A DNA stretch of 64,000 bases from Galeruca laticollis (Eukaryota > Arthropoda > Insecta > Coleoptera > Chrysomelidae): positions 262,935,709 to 262,999,708 of the forward strand of contig OY998175.1 of NCBI GenBank assembly GCA_963921935.1. The letters are read 5' to 3'. Each line of letters opens with the position of its first letter. The stretch's first letter is position 1. Positions 21,545-31,959 of the stretch are shown here, one piece after another. Made by a program: the position numbers and the translations under genes. The notes under the pieces are model-generated. The model was given only the letters and a program-made list of their open reading frames with translations. It was not told the origin of the DNA and did no database searches.

Positions 21545-22449
21545 TTAAATCAGAAAATCAATACAGATATTTCTGAGGAAATTATCGACCGTACCATTAA
21601 TCTAAGCAAAAGGTGATGATTCTCAGGTCATTCAATTTAAAAGACTTCCATATATTGATGGTTCAACTCAATTGATTATGCTACTGTTTCAACAGTTCAC
21701 CAATTTCAGAGTTGCCAAATACAGTTCAACTACTAATTCTCTCCTCCTCCCTAAACTCAAAGATAAAACACCTTCAATGTAACAAACCAACGTTATTTAT
21801 AAAATAAATTGCTCGCAGTGTTCAGGATGCTACGTTGGTCAAACGTGTCAATGGTTAAAAGACCGTATAACCCAACACAGAAGTGATTGCCGAGTAGGTA
21901 AGAATAACTGTGCAATAGTTGATCATTTTATAAAAACAGGACATACATTCAATTATGACGAGACAGAAATTCTGCAGAAAGTTAACCATTACAAGAATCG
22001 TTTATTTTTTGAAATGTATTATACGAGTATCAACAAGCAAAAGGATACTATTAATCTCAAATCTGACACTAATAAACTCAGTGATATTTATTGTCACCTG
22101 TTAAATTCATTTTAATATTGTTTTGTCACATCAGGTATTTTTATACTCAGATTACTCATTTTATTGTTTCACCTTTTTAATTTAAATTATATTGTTTTTA
22201 CCTATTCACACTAGAACCGTTTTTGTAAATTAGTAATTAGTCTAGTTGTGGCTTGACATGGTGTACATCGAATTTTATTGACTCTTAAAATTTGTAAGTG
22301 TTTATGTTCGTTTCATTGTTATTTTGTTTCTATTTTAATTATTGTAGTGTCTCCTGATGAAGCTATTAAACAATGGCGAAATATTGAGAATGGGAATATA
22401 GAGTTTTAATTCTCATACTGACAGCATACCTGATAATCATCACCTTTTG

Positions 22450-22451
<2 letters not shown>
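21543..22451 (+). pseudogene. PLE3: 3' end of a Penelope-like element with GIY-YIG domain
   Basis: From about 21780 the plus strand encodes a PLE nuclease: VIYKINCSQCSGCYVGQT with the paired cysteines, WLKDRITQHRSDCR, and HFIKTGHTFNYDETEILQKV, ending at a stop at about 22114. It is about half identical by eye to the PLE2 nuclease at 27250-27580. The 3' UTR carries a hammerhead-like core at 22350-22389. The RT is missing. A (TA)n tract bounds each side. Confidence 0.75.
22350..22389 (+). ncRNA. Hammerhead-like ribozyme core, PLE3
   Basis: TCTC, CTGATGA, an unpaired A, stem II GCTATT/AATGGC with loop AAAC, GAAA, TATT, then GAGA. TCTC and GAGA can pair as stem I around a cleavage position after TATT. 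Compared with PLE2, stem I changes G-C to T-A and stem II changes C-G to T-G, so pairing is kept. Stem III would be only one or two pairs. Confidence 0.55.

Positions 22452-22488
<37 letters not shown>
22452..22488. repeat. (TA)n microsatellite
   Basis: 37 bp of TA repeats between PLE3 and satellite array 2. Confidence 0.95.
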
Positions 22489-22492
<4 letters not shown>

Positions 22493-23978
22493 TCAATGAA
22501 AAGATGAAAGAATAACGCGTTAAATATGAAACAAAAACAGAATTAGCGGGCATATCACGCAAAAGAGGTTACAGAGAATGAGTGGTAACCGTAGACATGC
22601 ATGTTTCTGGCTCATTAGCCTTCATCGGTACGGCATAACCAAGACAAGGTGTTCAACATGGGAGCAAGGATGTTAATTGAAACATGAGAAAACACAAACA
22701 ACAGATTTCAACAAGATAACCAAACGCACATTTGTGCCTTCAAATGGAAGATCCCGAGTTTTCAGGACAACAACCAACAGAGACACGGAGGCGTCTATTG
22801 CTCTCCTGTCTGAACCTTCCGACCATGGAAATAGACAAATAATCAATGAAAAGATGAAAGAATAACGCGTGAAATATAAAACAAAAACAGAATTAGCGGG
22901 CATATCACGCAAAAGAGGTTACAGAGAATGTTTTATATTTCACGCGTTATTCTTTCATCTTTTCATTGATTATTTGTCTATTTCCAGGGTCGGAAGGTTC
23001 AGACAGGAGAGGTATAGACGCCTCCGTGTCTCTGTTGGTTGTTGTCCTGAAAACTCGGGATCTTCCATTTGAAGGCACAAATGTGCGTTTGGTTATCTTG
23101 TTGAAATCTGTTGTTTGTGTTTTCTCATGTTTCAATCAACATCCTTGCTCCCAAGTTGAACACCTTTTCTTGGTTATGCCGTACCGATGAAGGCTAATGA
23201 GCCAGAAACATGCATGTCTACGGTTACCACTCATTCTCTGTAACCTCTTTTGCGTGATATGCCCACTAATTCTGTTTTTGTTTCATATTTCACGCGTTAT
23301 TCTACCATCTTTTCATCGATTATTTGTCTATTTCCAGGGTCGGAAGGTTCAGACAGGAGAGCTATAGACGCCTCCGTGTCTCTTGGTTGTTGTCCTGAAA
23401 ACTCGGGATCTTCCATTTGAAGGCACAAATGTGCGTTTGGTTATCTTGTTGAAATCTGTTGTTTGTGTTTTCTCATGTTTCAATTAACATCCTTGCTCTC
23501 AAGTTGAACACCTTTCCTTGGTTATGCCGTACCGATGAAGGCTAATGAGCCAGAAACATGCATGTCTACTGTTACCACTCATTCTCTGTAACCTCTTTTG
23601 CGTGATATGCCCGCTAATTCTGTTTTCGTTTTATATTTCACGCGTTATTCTTTCATCTTTTCATTGATTGTTTGTCTATTTCCAGGGTCGGAAGGTTCAG
23701 ACAGGAGAGCTATAGACGCCTCCGTGTCTCTGTTGGTTGTTGTCCTGAAAACTCGGGATCTTCCATTTGAAGGCACAAATGTGCGTTTGGTTATCTTGTT
23801 GAAATCTGTTGTTTGTGTTTTCTCATGTTTCAATTAACATCCTTGCTCCCAAGTTGAACACCTTTTCTTGGTTATGCCGTACCGATGAAGGCTAATGAGC
23901 CAGAAACATGCATGTCTACTGTTACCACTCATTCTCTGTAACCTCTTTTGCGTGATATGCCCGCTAATTATGTTTTTG

Positions 23979-23979
<1 letters not shown>
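22489..23979. repeat. Inverted satellite array 2 (~350-bp units)
   Basis: About 1.25 units run in one orientation to 22929, then three units follow as reverse complements (starting near 22931, 23291 and 23641). The units are related to array 1, sharing AGACATGCATGTTTCTGGCTC and GACAACAACCAAC-type blocks, but differ elsewhere. Copies within the array are closely similar. The right edge is a (TA)n tract. Confidence 0.9.

Positions 23980-24027
<48 letters not shown>
23980..24027. repeat. (TA)n microsatellite
   Basis: 48 bp of TA repeats closing satellite array 2. Confidence 0.95.
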
Positions 24028-24029
<2 letters not shown>

Positions 24030-24242
24030 AAACAAGAACAACAGTGAGATTCATGGGTAATGCACGCAAAAAGAAAAAGGGCTACTGAAACAGAGTGTTA
24101 ACCGCGGACAAGCATGTTTCTGCAGCACGATATATCCAAATGAGGATGTGAAACTTGGGAGCAAAGGTGTTGTTTGGAACATGGGAAAACACAAAACAAC
24201 GGATTTCAACGCTACAATACCCAGAATATATATCAATACCCA

Positions 24243-24243
<1 letters not shown>
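24028..24243 (+). repeat. Satellite fragment
   Basis: A partial satellite unit in the first orientation (GGGCTACTGAAACAGAGTG, then GGATGTGAAACTTGGGAGC), closest to the 21370-21480 fragment read in reverse. It sits between two (TA)n tracts. Confidence 0.75.

Positions 24244-24306
<63 letters not shown>
24244..24306. repeat. (TA)n and (GA)n microsatellite
   Basis: About 42 bp of TA followed by about 21 bp of GA repeats. Confidence 0.95.
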
Positions 24307-24618
24307 TAAAAGAAATATTTTATGTTTTTAACGAAATTTGTAAATGGATATTTTAATGTATATGTCATCAATTATTCTACGTTTGAGGTAAGTGACAAAT
24401 ATTTTCGTCGAATTGTATCTCTAAGTGAAGAAATCATTTTATTTCAGATGTAGATATATTTTGAAAAAGGCTTGAGTGGGCCGAAACGTTAATATATGAT
24501 GGTAATCCCAACTTAACTCGTCTTTTTGTGTTTAAATTTTATAAAAACGACCTAAAACCAAGAAAAACTTTAGATATATGTATATATACTATAAAAGGTC
24601 AAAGAAAGTATCCCGCAC

Positions 24619-24620
<2 letters not shown>
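24307..24620 (+). other. Probable PLE 3'-terminal remnant
   Basis: Non-coding AT-rich sequence. It contains GGCTTGAGTGGGCCGAAACG (24469-24488), a hairpin followed by GAAAC, similar to the box 2 region of PLE ribozyme-like ends. Both sides are microsatellites. Assignment to a PLE is inference. Confidence 0.35.
24461..24490 (+). ncRNA. Degenerate hammerhead-like motif
   Basis: TTGAAAA, then an AGGC...GGCC hairpin, then GAAACGTT. Stem II and box 2 are recognisable, but box 1 differs from CTGANGA at two conserved positions, so activity is unlikely. Confidence 0.3.
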
Positions 24621-24674
<54 letters not shown>

Positions 24675-24687
24675 TATATATATATAT
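24621..24687. repeat. (TA)n microsatellite
   Basis: Two TA blocks separated by GTGTGT, directly before the PLE2 left direct repeat. Confidence 0.95.
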
Positions 24688-25329
24688 CAATTAAGCAATA
24701 TCTATTGTAACATTCTAAATAACATTTAAGTATCACCATGTAAAATTAAAAAGTAAGTCAGTTGTATCTCCCTGTAATTAGTTTGGTTCTACACTTTTTA
24801 CAGCAAAAAGAAAAAAACTGGTTGTTAATTTTATCAGCATGTTTAATTGTAAAATGTACCTACTGTCTAAAAATGTGTTGAACGTGTTGTGCTGTTTCAT
24901 ATTTTAATTAACTGACACCAATTTTCTGTAAGTAGTAATTTTAAAATGTTTTATTATTGTGTTGTTTTCATTTAATAAATCTTGTAGTTCGCTCCTGATG
25001 AAGCCATTAAATAATGGCGAAATATTGAGCAGATAAGAAAAACAGTTTTTATTTCTTATGACCGCAAACCTGAAATCTTCGTTAACAAATAAATATTTCC
25101 CGGTCGAAAAAAGAAGAACTACTTCCTTTTTATTTATATGATGGGTTTTTATCAAGACATTAGTCTAACCTACGGTATCAAAACTATGAGGCTATTGAAA
25201 CAATGGGCCAGTTTTAACATCAAACTAGCCAAAAACAACAACAGAAGAATATTTCTACTTCGATGCAGAAATGGTGGATTTTTTCCTAAACACATTCAGG
25301 ACAGTGTGAAAAACATTCAGTATTTGTTA
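24688..25329 (+). repeat. PLE2 left direct repeat (pLTR-like)
   Basis: Matches 27539-28180 base for base at a constant offset of 2851, without net indels. It starts in the C-terminal codons and ends inside the N-terminal coding region. Confidence 0.9.
24991..25030 (+). ncRNA. Hammerhead-like ribozyme core, PLE2 left repeat
   Basis: GCTC, CTGATGA, an unpaired A, a perfect six-pair stem II GCCATT/AATGGC with loop AAAT, GAAA, TATT, then GAGC. GCTC and GAGC pair as stem I. The expected cleavage would follow TATT, with a one- or two-pair stem III. Confidence 0.55.
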
Positions 25330-25725
25330 TTTACAAACAATGATAGAAATATGAACAAAAAGGTAGACAATTTTATTTTGAATGTATGTAGTAAAATGTT
25401 ATCTTTGGAGATTAAAATAACTTGTGGTAACATTTCTAGAATTAACCACAATATCAATACGATAAAATCACAAATCAAAAAAATAATTCCTTCCAACATC
25501 TTAACTGAATTTGAAAGAAAGTCACAAAACTCATATAATCGCATACATAAAGCAGTGAAACAAAAAAACATTTGTAAAATTAGAAAACTCCAACTAAACG
25601 TTCCAAACGACATAAAATTAGCATTTAGAGATAACAGTAAATGGTTCAAAAACATATCAAGCACAGAGATTCCCGAACATATATTTTCTATCCCTTTGAC
25701 CGAAGTTTGGAGTGGAGTGCACTAA
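25138..25725 (+). pseudogene. PLE2 N-terminal coding block
   Basis: 195 codons, basic and lysine/asparagine-rich, with no named domain; this is the N-terminal region that precedes RT in Penelope-like proteins. It starts at MMGFYQDISLTYGIK; the same start is repeated at 27992 in the right direct repeat. Near its end the conserved segment LAFRDNSKWFKNISSTEIPE is followed by a frameshift at about 25695: the downstream frame gives PKFGVECTKADV, which continues into the RT block. A single one- or two-base change would have separated the two blocks. Confidence 0.7.
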
Positions 25726-27580
25726 AGCTGATGTAAAACCAGACACCTTTTTGGCAGACGTTGAAGACATAATAGACGTTACACCCACCGAAATGAGAGA
25801 TATTATCAGATGTAAAGCAACTAATATAGTTACCAATTTTGTACAACAAGATAAATTTAAAAAACCATCAATTTTCAACAAATTGTTTAAAGAGTCTAGG
25901 TCTTTTTTGAAGGATAACCCTCAGTTATATATCCTGCAATCTGACAAAGGTGGTTGCACGGTGGCTATGGATAAAAATGATTATATTGAAAAAACTGAAT
26001 TCATTTTAAATGACACATTCACATACAAAAAAATAAATAAAGATCCCACGACGTCTATTCAAAATAATTACAATGATCTAATTAAAGCCTTAAAACAAAA
26101 AAAAGAATTGACCGAACCGCAAGCCAAACAATTAACCATCTACAATTCAGCTTTACCGAAATTATACTGCCTGCCAAAAATTCACAAGCCCAATGTACCT
26201 CTACGCCCTATAGTCAGTTCGATGAACTCGACTACTTATGAAATCTCAAAATTTGTTTCAAATATATTAAAGGATGCTTTAGAGGATCGCACTGACTATA
26301 ATGTTCAGGACTCTTTTTCTTTTGTCAACCTAGTAAGAGGTTTTACTTTGCCAGACAATTATGTTCTGATCTCTTTAGATGTTGTTTCACTTTTCACCAA
26401 CATTCCTACAGATTTGGTAATCGACATTTCACAGAGGAGATGGAACATGATTGAAAAGCACACTACATTATCCAAAGAAAGCTTCTTAATTATTATAAAA
26501 TTTATCATAAACAATACCTACTTTAGTTTCAACAACAATTTTTATCAGCAGAAATTTGGTACTCCAATGGGTTCTCCTATAAGTCCTATTTTGGCAACTA
26601 TAGTGTTGGATGAGTTACTTGATAATGTAATCCCACTGCTACCCTTCAACTTACGCTTTTTTTATAAATATGTAGATGATATGATCAGCGCTATTCCAGC
26701 TGACTATATACAAACAACATTAGATATATTCAATTCATTTAACGATAGATTGCAGTTTACAGTGGAGATCGAGCAAGAATGTTCTGTGTCTTTCTTAGAT
26801 ACGAGAGTAATACGTGCTGAAGCACAGAAAATAAGTTTGGATTGGTATCAAAAACCAACAACATCCGATAGATTTTTAAACTTTTTCTCTAACCATCCAA
26901 AAAATCAAAAATACAACACTGTAATTGCCATGAAAAATAGAATCTTTCACATCTGTGATGACAACTTCATTCAATACAATCTTAAGAAGCTTTTTGATAT
27001 TTTTGCAAACAACGGGTATCCAAAGAACATTTTAAAAAAGTTAATATACAACACAGACTTTTACGATGGTCCCACAAATGAAGAGAAACCTACTATCATA
27101 ATTTATAAAAGGATTCCTAGAATACACTATTTGACTAATCGTATTACACCGCTATTTAAAAATTGTATTCCTAACTTGAAAATTGCCCCTTACAATCTGA
27201 TAACAATCAGAAACATTCTCTCGAAAGTGAAAGATAAAACACCCACGCTATTTAATAGCAATGTTGTTTACAGTTTGCCCTGTTCTGATTGCAATGGATG
27301 TTACATAGGACAGACGGGCCAATGGTTGAGACAAAGAGTCACTCAACACAAAAGCGATTGTCGCAACAAAAAAAACACCTGTGCGGCAGTTGAACACCAT
27401 ATAAATACGGGACATGTGTTTGACTACATGAATATAAAAATTTTAGAAAGAGAGAACAGATATAAGAATAGGTTATTTCTAGAAATGTGCTACATCAATA
27501 AAACAAAAAACACCATAAATTATAAATCTGACGTCAATCAATTAAGCAATATCTGTTGTAACATTCTAAATAACATTTAA
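25697..27580 (+). pseudogene. PLE2 reverse transcriptase and GIY-YIG endonuclease
   Basis: About 625 codons uninterrupted to the stop at 27578-27580. RT landmarks in order: LQSDKGGCTVAMDKNDY, LYCLPKIHKPNVPLRPIVSS, LISLDVVSLFTNIP (first aspartate), GTPMGSPISPILATIVLDEL, and FYKYVDDMISAIP (paired aspartates). The C-terminal nuclease has VVYSLPCSDCNGCYIGQT, WLRQRVTQHKSDC and EHHINTGH. No ATG lies at the beginning of this frame because it continues the N-terminal block across a frameshift. The protein would copy element RNA by target-primed synthesis in the nucleus. Apart from the frameshift all visible catalytic residues are present. Confidence 0.85.
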
Positions 27581-28180
27581 GTATCACCATATAAAATTAA
27601 AAAGTAAGTCAGTTGTATCTCCCTGTAATTAGTTTGGTTCTACACTTTTTACAACAAAAAGAAAAAAACTGGTTGTTAATTTTATCAGCATGTTTAATTG
27701 TAAAATGTACCTACTGTCTAAAACTGTGTTGAACGTGTTGTGCTGTTTCATATTTTAATTAACTGACACCAATTTTCTGTAAGTAGTAATTTTAAAATGT
27801 TTTATTATTGTGTTGTTTTCATTTAATAAATCTTGTGGTCCGCTCCTGATGAAGCCATTAAATAATGGCGAAATATTGAGCAGATAAGAAAAACAGTTTT
27901 TATTTCTTATGACCGCAAACCTGAAATCTTCGTTAACAAATAAATATTTCCCGGTCGAAAAATGAAGAACTACTTCCTTTTTATTTATATGATGGGTTTT
28001 TATCAAGACATTAGTCTAACCTACGGTATCAAAACTATGAGACTATTGAAACAATGGGCCAGTTTTAACATCAAACTAGCCAAAAACAACAACAGAAGAA
28101 TATTTCTACTTCGATGCAGAAATGGTGGATTTTTTCCTAAACACATTCAGGACAGTGTGAAAAACATTCAGTATTTGTTA
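27539..28180 (+). repeat. PLE2 right direct repeat (pLTR-like)
   Basis: Second copy of the 642-bp repeat. It ends abruptly at CAGTATTTGTTA, after which GCCCCTTAGCC is unrelated to the element. Confidence 0.9.
27842..27881 (+). ncRNA. Hammerhead-like ribozyme core, PLE2 right repeat
   Basis: Identical core to 24991-25030, at the same position in the right direct repeat. Two such cores one unit apart would allow monomer RNA release from a tandem transcript. Confidence 0.55.
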
Positions 28181-29230
28181 GCCCCTTAGCCCCCGTCCAA
28201 TATACAGCATGTATACAGGACCACTCACTTTGCGCCTTTAGCGGCCTCCTTACGTTTGACAACGTTGCGTCTCTTGGTATCGATGAAATGACCTTGATTT
28301 TATTAAAATTATGTTATTTTAAGCCGCTATATACTGTTGTTATAGATATCACGCTCGAGTTGGCTTCCACCTATTTTACAAAGCTTGAGTTATCTATACA
28401 TATTGAATGAGATTATCATTTCGACCGTCGACCTTCACAGCTGGAAAATTATCTATTTCAGAATGCATATTTCTCTCTAATTTTAAAAACCTATTTATAA
28501 AACATATATTGGATTCAGACTTAGTTTTTTTTTGTACATTTTAAGAATTGTATTAGATTTTGTGATTCGCGTAACTTATCTAAATGAGATTCGAAATGGA
28601 AAACACTAAAACAAAAATAGCCTTTTAATATTCTTCTTATTAAATTAATGTTTGTTATAATATACGACTATACGTAATATCATTAATATATTTTTCTAAA
28701 ATTCAGATCCTGATTAGTAAATGATTAATTTGGATAGAAAGTAATACATTTATTAATAATCTATTTATATTAGAATGTTTCATTAGGAACGAAAGTGGAT
28801 ACTTTTGTAATGATTCTGTTGGTTTGCAGTTTACAGACTAGCCATAAAGCTACACTACTGTTCAAAATTAACGCATTAATTGTTTTAAGCTATTTTTCTT
28901 GTGAACCATTGATTGGATACCGATTATTTTTTTCACGTCATGGGACTACTTCTAAAGAATTACTATTAGAATGTTTTCTGAGAAATTTCGACGTTTTACC
29001 AATATACGAGGTGTATAAATATAGTTGTGTTTTTCCATCTTATTTTGCAACACCCTGTGGAATTTATTAGAAACACATGCTAAATATTACTAACATTGCG
29101 AGATAGCTTCATCTTTTCTCGATATTCTCGTAAAAAAGTCATCTGGATATCTCTGTTATCAAAGTACGTCCAATGAATACCGTAATTTTATTGAATTATG
29201 ATACGCATAAACTTTATTCACATTCAAAAC
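28181..29230. other. No recognised gene; possible mariner end
   Basis: AT-rich sequence without a credible coding region. CTACACTACTGTTCAAAATT at about 28850 resembles a Tc1-like terminal repeat, and AACACCCTGTGGA near 29050 resembles a mariner MITE end, but no paired ends were found. Confidence 0.4.
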
Positions 29231-29239
29231 AACTAAAAT

Positions 29240-29620
29240 GTAAGGAAACACATCCTAAATAATATTGAACAATCCTCTCGCAAAAAAACACTCTCTATTT
29301 TTAATTACCTCTTCACAGCGACGAGGCATAATTAAAATAAAGCGTCGTATTTGTTCTTGCTCAATTGCACCATAACTTCAATGTCGTCAAGAAAGACAGG
29401 AGATGGTTGCCGGATCCTGAGTTCACGATCAATAATATTCCCTATGGTATTTGGATCAGGGCTACTAACCTCATCCAAATAATTACGGATCCTACGTGCA
29501 ACATGTAGTAGCGCATTAACATTCATTAAAAGAAATTTATTTCCTATGTAAGGAGCAAAGTCTATTTTACGATAACTTAATCCTTCATTGGTTAAAATAA
29601 TTGCCTGCACACATTAATCA
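29240..29620 (-). pseudogene. Tc1/mariner-like helix-turn-helix relic
   Basis: The minus strand reads AIILTNEGLSYRKIDF, then ALLHVARRIRNYLDEVSSP, then ELRIRQPSPVFLDDIEVMVQ. This has the form of a Tc1-type HTH (a growing-number helix followed by a recognition helix and the RP linker) but is heavily diverged, with no catalytic domain attached. It could also be chance similarity. Confidence 0.35.
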
Positions 29621-29829
29621 CGGCTCAGTTTTCTTGAAATACTGCCCATGTGAATTAACTAACATACGCATAGCAGTAAGACAATTTATTGAATTTTGAA
29701 CAATATTGTCAGATTTAAACAGACCAGACAAATTTTCTGCTTTTTCATAGCAAACTACCTACTTATATTTCATTAATGCGTATTAATATTTATAAATTAT
29801 CAATAAATTAAAATTGAATTTTACAGACG

Positions 29830-30800
29830 AACGAGTAGTATATTGTATTATCGCAGGTATTTGAGATAAACAAATCCAATTGGCAATCAAGGCTGCTAAC
29901 TGTAAATCATTTTCTGAGCTTACAGAACTCGTTACAAATTTTCCTAGCGCTAGTAATAAAGTAACAATGTTGGACAAATATGTGACAAGTAAATCCCCTA
30001 ATTTTAAACGTGGTTTTCCGACTCCACAACTAGATATTTTCAACAAACAGTATGACAATGTTAGAAAAAAACAATGTTATGCATGTGGTGAGATCGGATA
30101 TAGAGGTTGTCAATGTACCAAAGTAAACTGAAAACGACATGTTCCTTTTGTAAAAAATTTGGACACAAAGAAAGTGAGTGTCGTATAAAGGGAAAATAAA
30201 TCAATAATATTAGTGAAGCACATATGAGAAGTATTTACAATAAAAAGGCTAAAATTAAAAATCATACAAAAGAATTTTAGATTTAGGAAGCGATTCCACT
30301 TTGGTTCGCCAGTCTATCGCTAACAGAATAAAATTAGGGAAACAAATAATTCACAATAACGCCGTAGAACTTTATACGTTTGGATGCGATAATTATGTTG
30401 TTCCTAGGTATGAATGGGAAATAGAGATAACAATCGATTGACCCAATTATGTATTTGAAAAGATTCTGAAATAACATACGATTTACTAATCCGACAATTA
30501 TGCACAGAATATTGGTCCCTGCTTATTGTTAAAACTCAGAGCTATTTAGATTTTTCTTAACTCCCAATGTCACACAATTCAGTCTTAAATGATAAACGTT
30601 TTGCTATAAACCAAATTGAAAATGTGAATGAAACTGAACTTTAAACACATTTAAAAACATTTCATTGTGGATCTCTTTCTATTGCGAACATATATACAGA
30701 AAAGACGGTTCGGCGCGTTTGTGTGTTGACTTTAGAATGTCACGTATGAGTTGAAAAATTGTTTTTTTGGATATACATTCTAATTTGAGAATAAGTATTA
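29830..30800 (+). pseudogene. Gypsy-type gag, protease and RT-start relic
   Basis: Plus strand: the end of a capsid (LAIKAANCKSFSELTELVTN), a first knuckle CYACGEIGYRGCQC with the histidine replaced, and after a frameshift a good CCHC knuckle CSFCKKFGHKESEC (30150-30190). A retropepsin-like LDLGSDSTLVRQSIANRI follows near 30280-30330, then, after much decay, an RT entry block KDGSARLCVDFRMSRM at 30700-30750. The order gag, PR, RT is retained, but all parts are shortened or broken. Confidence 0.6.
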
Positions 30801-30850
30801 AAAAATAGAAATTCTTTTCTTCGCATATATGAAGTGAACTTTATACGTTA

Positions 30851-31028
30851 TACAGGGTGATTCATTATGGAATGCGCATACAGTTACGGTAGATGGAGAA
30901 CACTGAGTTGCTTCTAAATAACCTATATTTTATGGGTTTATCGGTCTTTATAACCAAGATTCAGGGTAATTTATTAATTTTCCCCATTTTTCAAATAATC
31001 ATAACTTATGTCGGAGCAGCACCCTGTA
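30851..31028. mobile_element. Short mariner-type MITE
   Basis: TACAGGGTGATTC at 30851 and CACCCTGTA ending near 31028 form a terminal inverted repeat, flanked by TTA on both sides. About 178 bp with no coding capacity. TACAGGGTG termini are widespread in insect mariner-derived MITEs. Confidence 0.6.
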
Positions 31029-31439
31029 TTATTCATATTTTAAGATTTCGTTTACAAATTTGGAAAGAGCAGAAAAAACTGGGTATGAATAAGTGTATTT
31101 GGTGTTTCCGCATACAACTTTTTTACTTATCAACTTGATTCAAATCTAGAGGTTTTGATAATGAGGTGGCCCAAAATTTAAAAAAAAACATATTTTTCTT
31201 TCCCAAATGGTACTTTCCCAGCTTGAATCCATGAAATCATCAACTTTTCTCATTCTCCCAATTTCTGGATCCCAACCGCATTCAAAAACGAGAGGACATG
31301 TTCAGACTTGGAACGAATTATTATTATCAATGATTTACTTTCAATTACCCCTTATGTGTGAAAAATATAACATTTTCAACAAATTGTAAGTATTCAGTTA
31401 GACGAAAAGAATTAGATACAAAAAAATGTAAAGAACATA

Positions 31440-31950
31440 ACTCATAACAGTTGTGTGGCCTGTGTTTTGTTCAATACATTTGCTCTAGAAGTAAGCTTTG
31501 TAATTGACTTTCTAATCACAGTGTGGTCATTTCTCAGTTCGTCGCATGCCTCCTTAATTCTCCGTAGAAGGACATCTCTAGTATTCACTTGAGTTGTATT
31601 AATTTTTGATTTTAAATAACCCCAAACATGGTAATCGAATGGATTGAAAGCAGGCCTTCTTGCAGGCCAGTTGTGAGGTCCTCCTCTGCCTATCCAATGA
31701 ATTGAGAAATTGTCACTATTACTCTGAAATAAGGTGAATCCCCAAGGTGTGAAAGTACACGCCTACAACCTCAACTCCTACATCATCCAGCAATATGCGT
31801 AAAATATTTTGCAGCAACTTCAAATACACTACAACCGTTGGTAGATGTGGTAGGATATGGGGCCCGATTAATGCGTTGTGAATAACGCCACCTAAACATT
31901 AACGAAGAACCTGATTAGTGAATGTTTTTCTTTTATGGCGAACGGATGTA
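31440..31950 (-). pseudogene. Mariner-like transposase C-terminus, inverted copy (mariner-B)
   Basis: The minus strand encodes IGRGGPHNWPARRPAFNPFDYH and VWGYLKSKINTTQVNTRDVL, the last catalytic aspartate region and tail of a mariner-like transposase, ending TQATQLL near 31440. Upstream, the frame is broken but parallels the copy at 31960-32690. The two copies lie back to back. Confidence 0.6.
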
Positions 31951-31959
31951 GTTCGGTCC

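Larger units (their letters stand above)
24688..28180 (+). mobile_element. PLE2: near-intact Penelope-like element
   Basis: A two-part RT/GIY-YIG reading frame (25138-27580) lies between long direct repeats of 642 bp (24688-25329 and 27539-28180). Each repeat holds the last codons of the protein, the 3' UTR, a hammerhead-like core and the first codons of the next copy, so the structure is a partial tandem. By eye the repeats differ at about eight positions (roughly 99% identity), suggesting a recent origin. One frameshift near 25695 separates the two coding blocks. A (TA)n tract bounds the left, and unrelated sequence begins at 28181. Confidence 0.85.

Noticed and set aside
28795..29070. 91-codon plus-strand frame starting MDTFVMILLVCS with a signal-peptide-like start
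   Set aside because: The DNA includes MITE-like ends (AACACCCTG) and the peptide has no recognisable fold or family; it is likely a chance frame in repeat-derived DNA.
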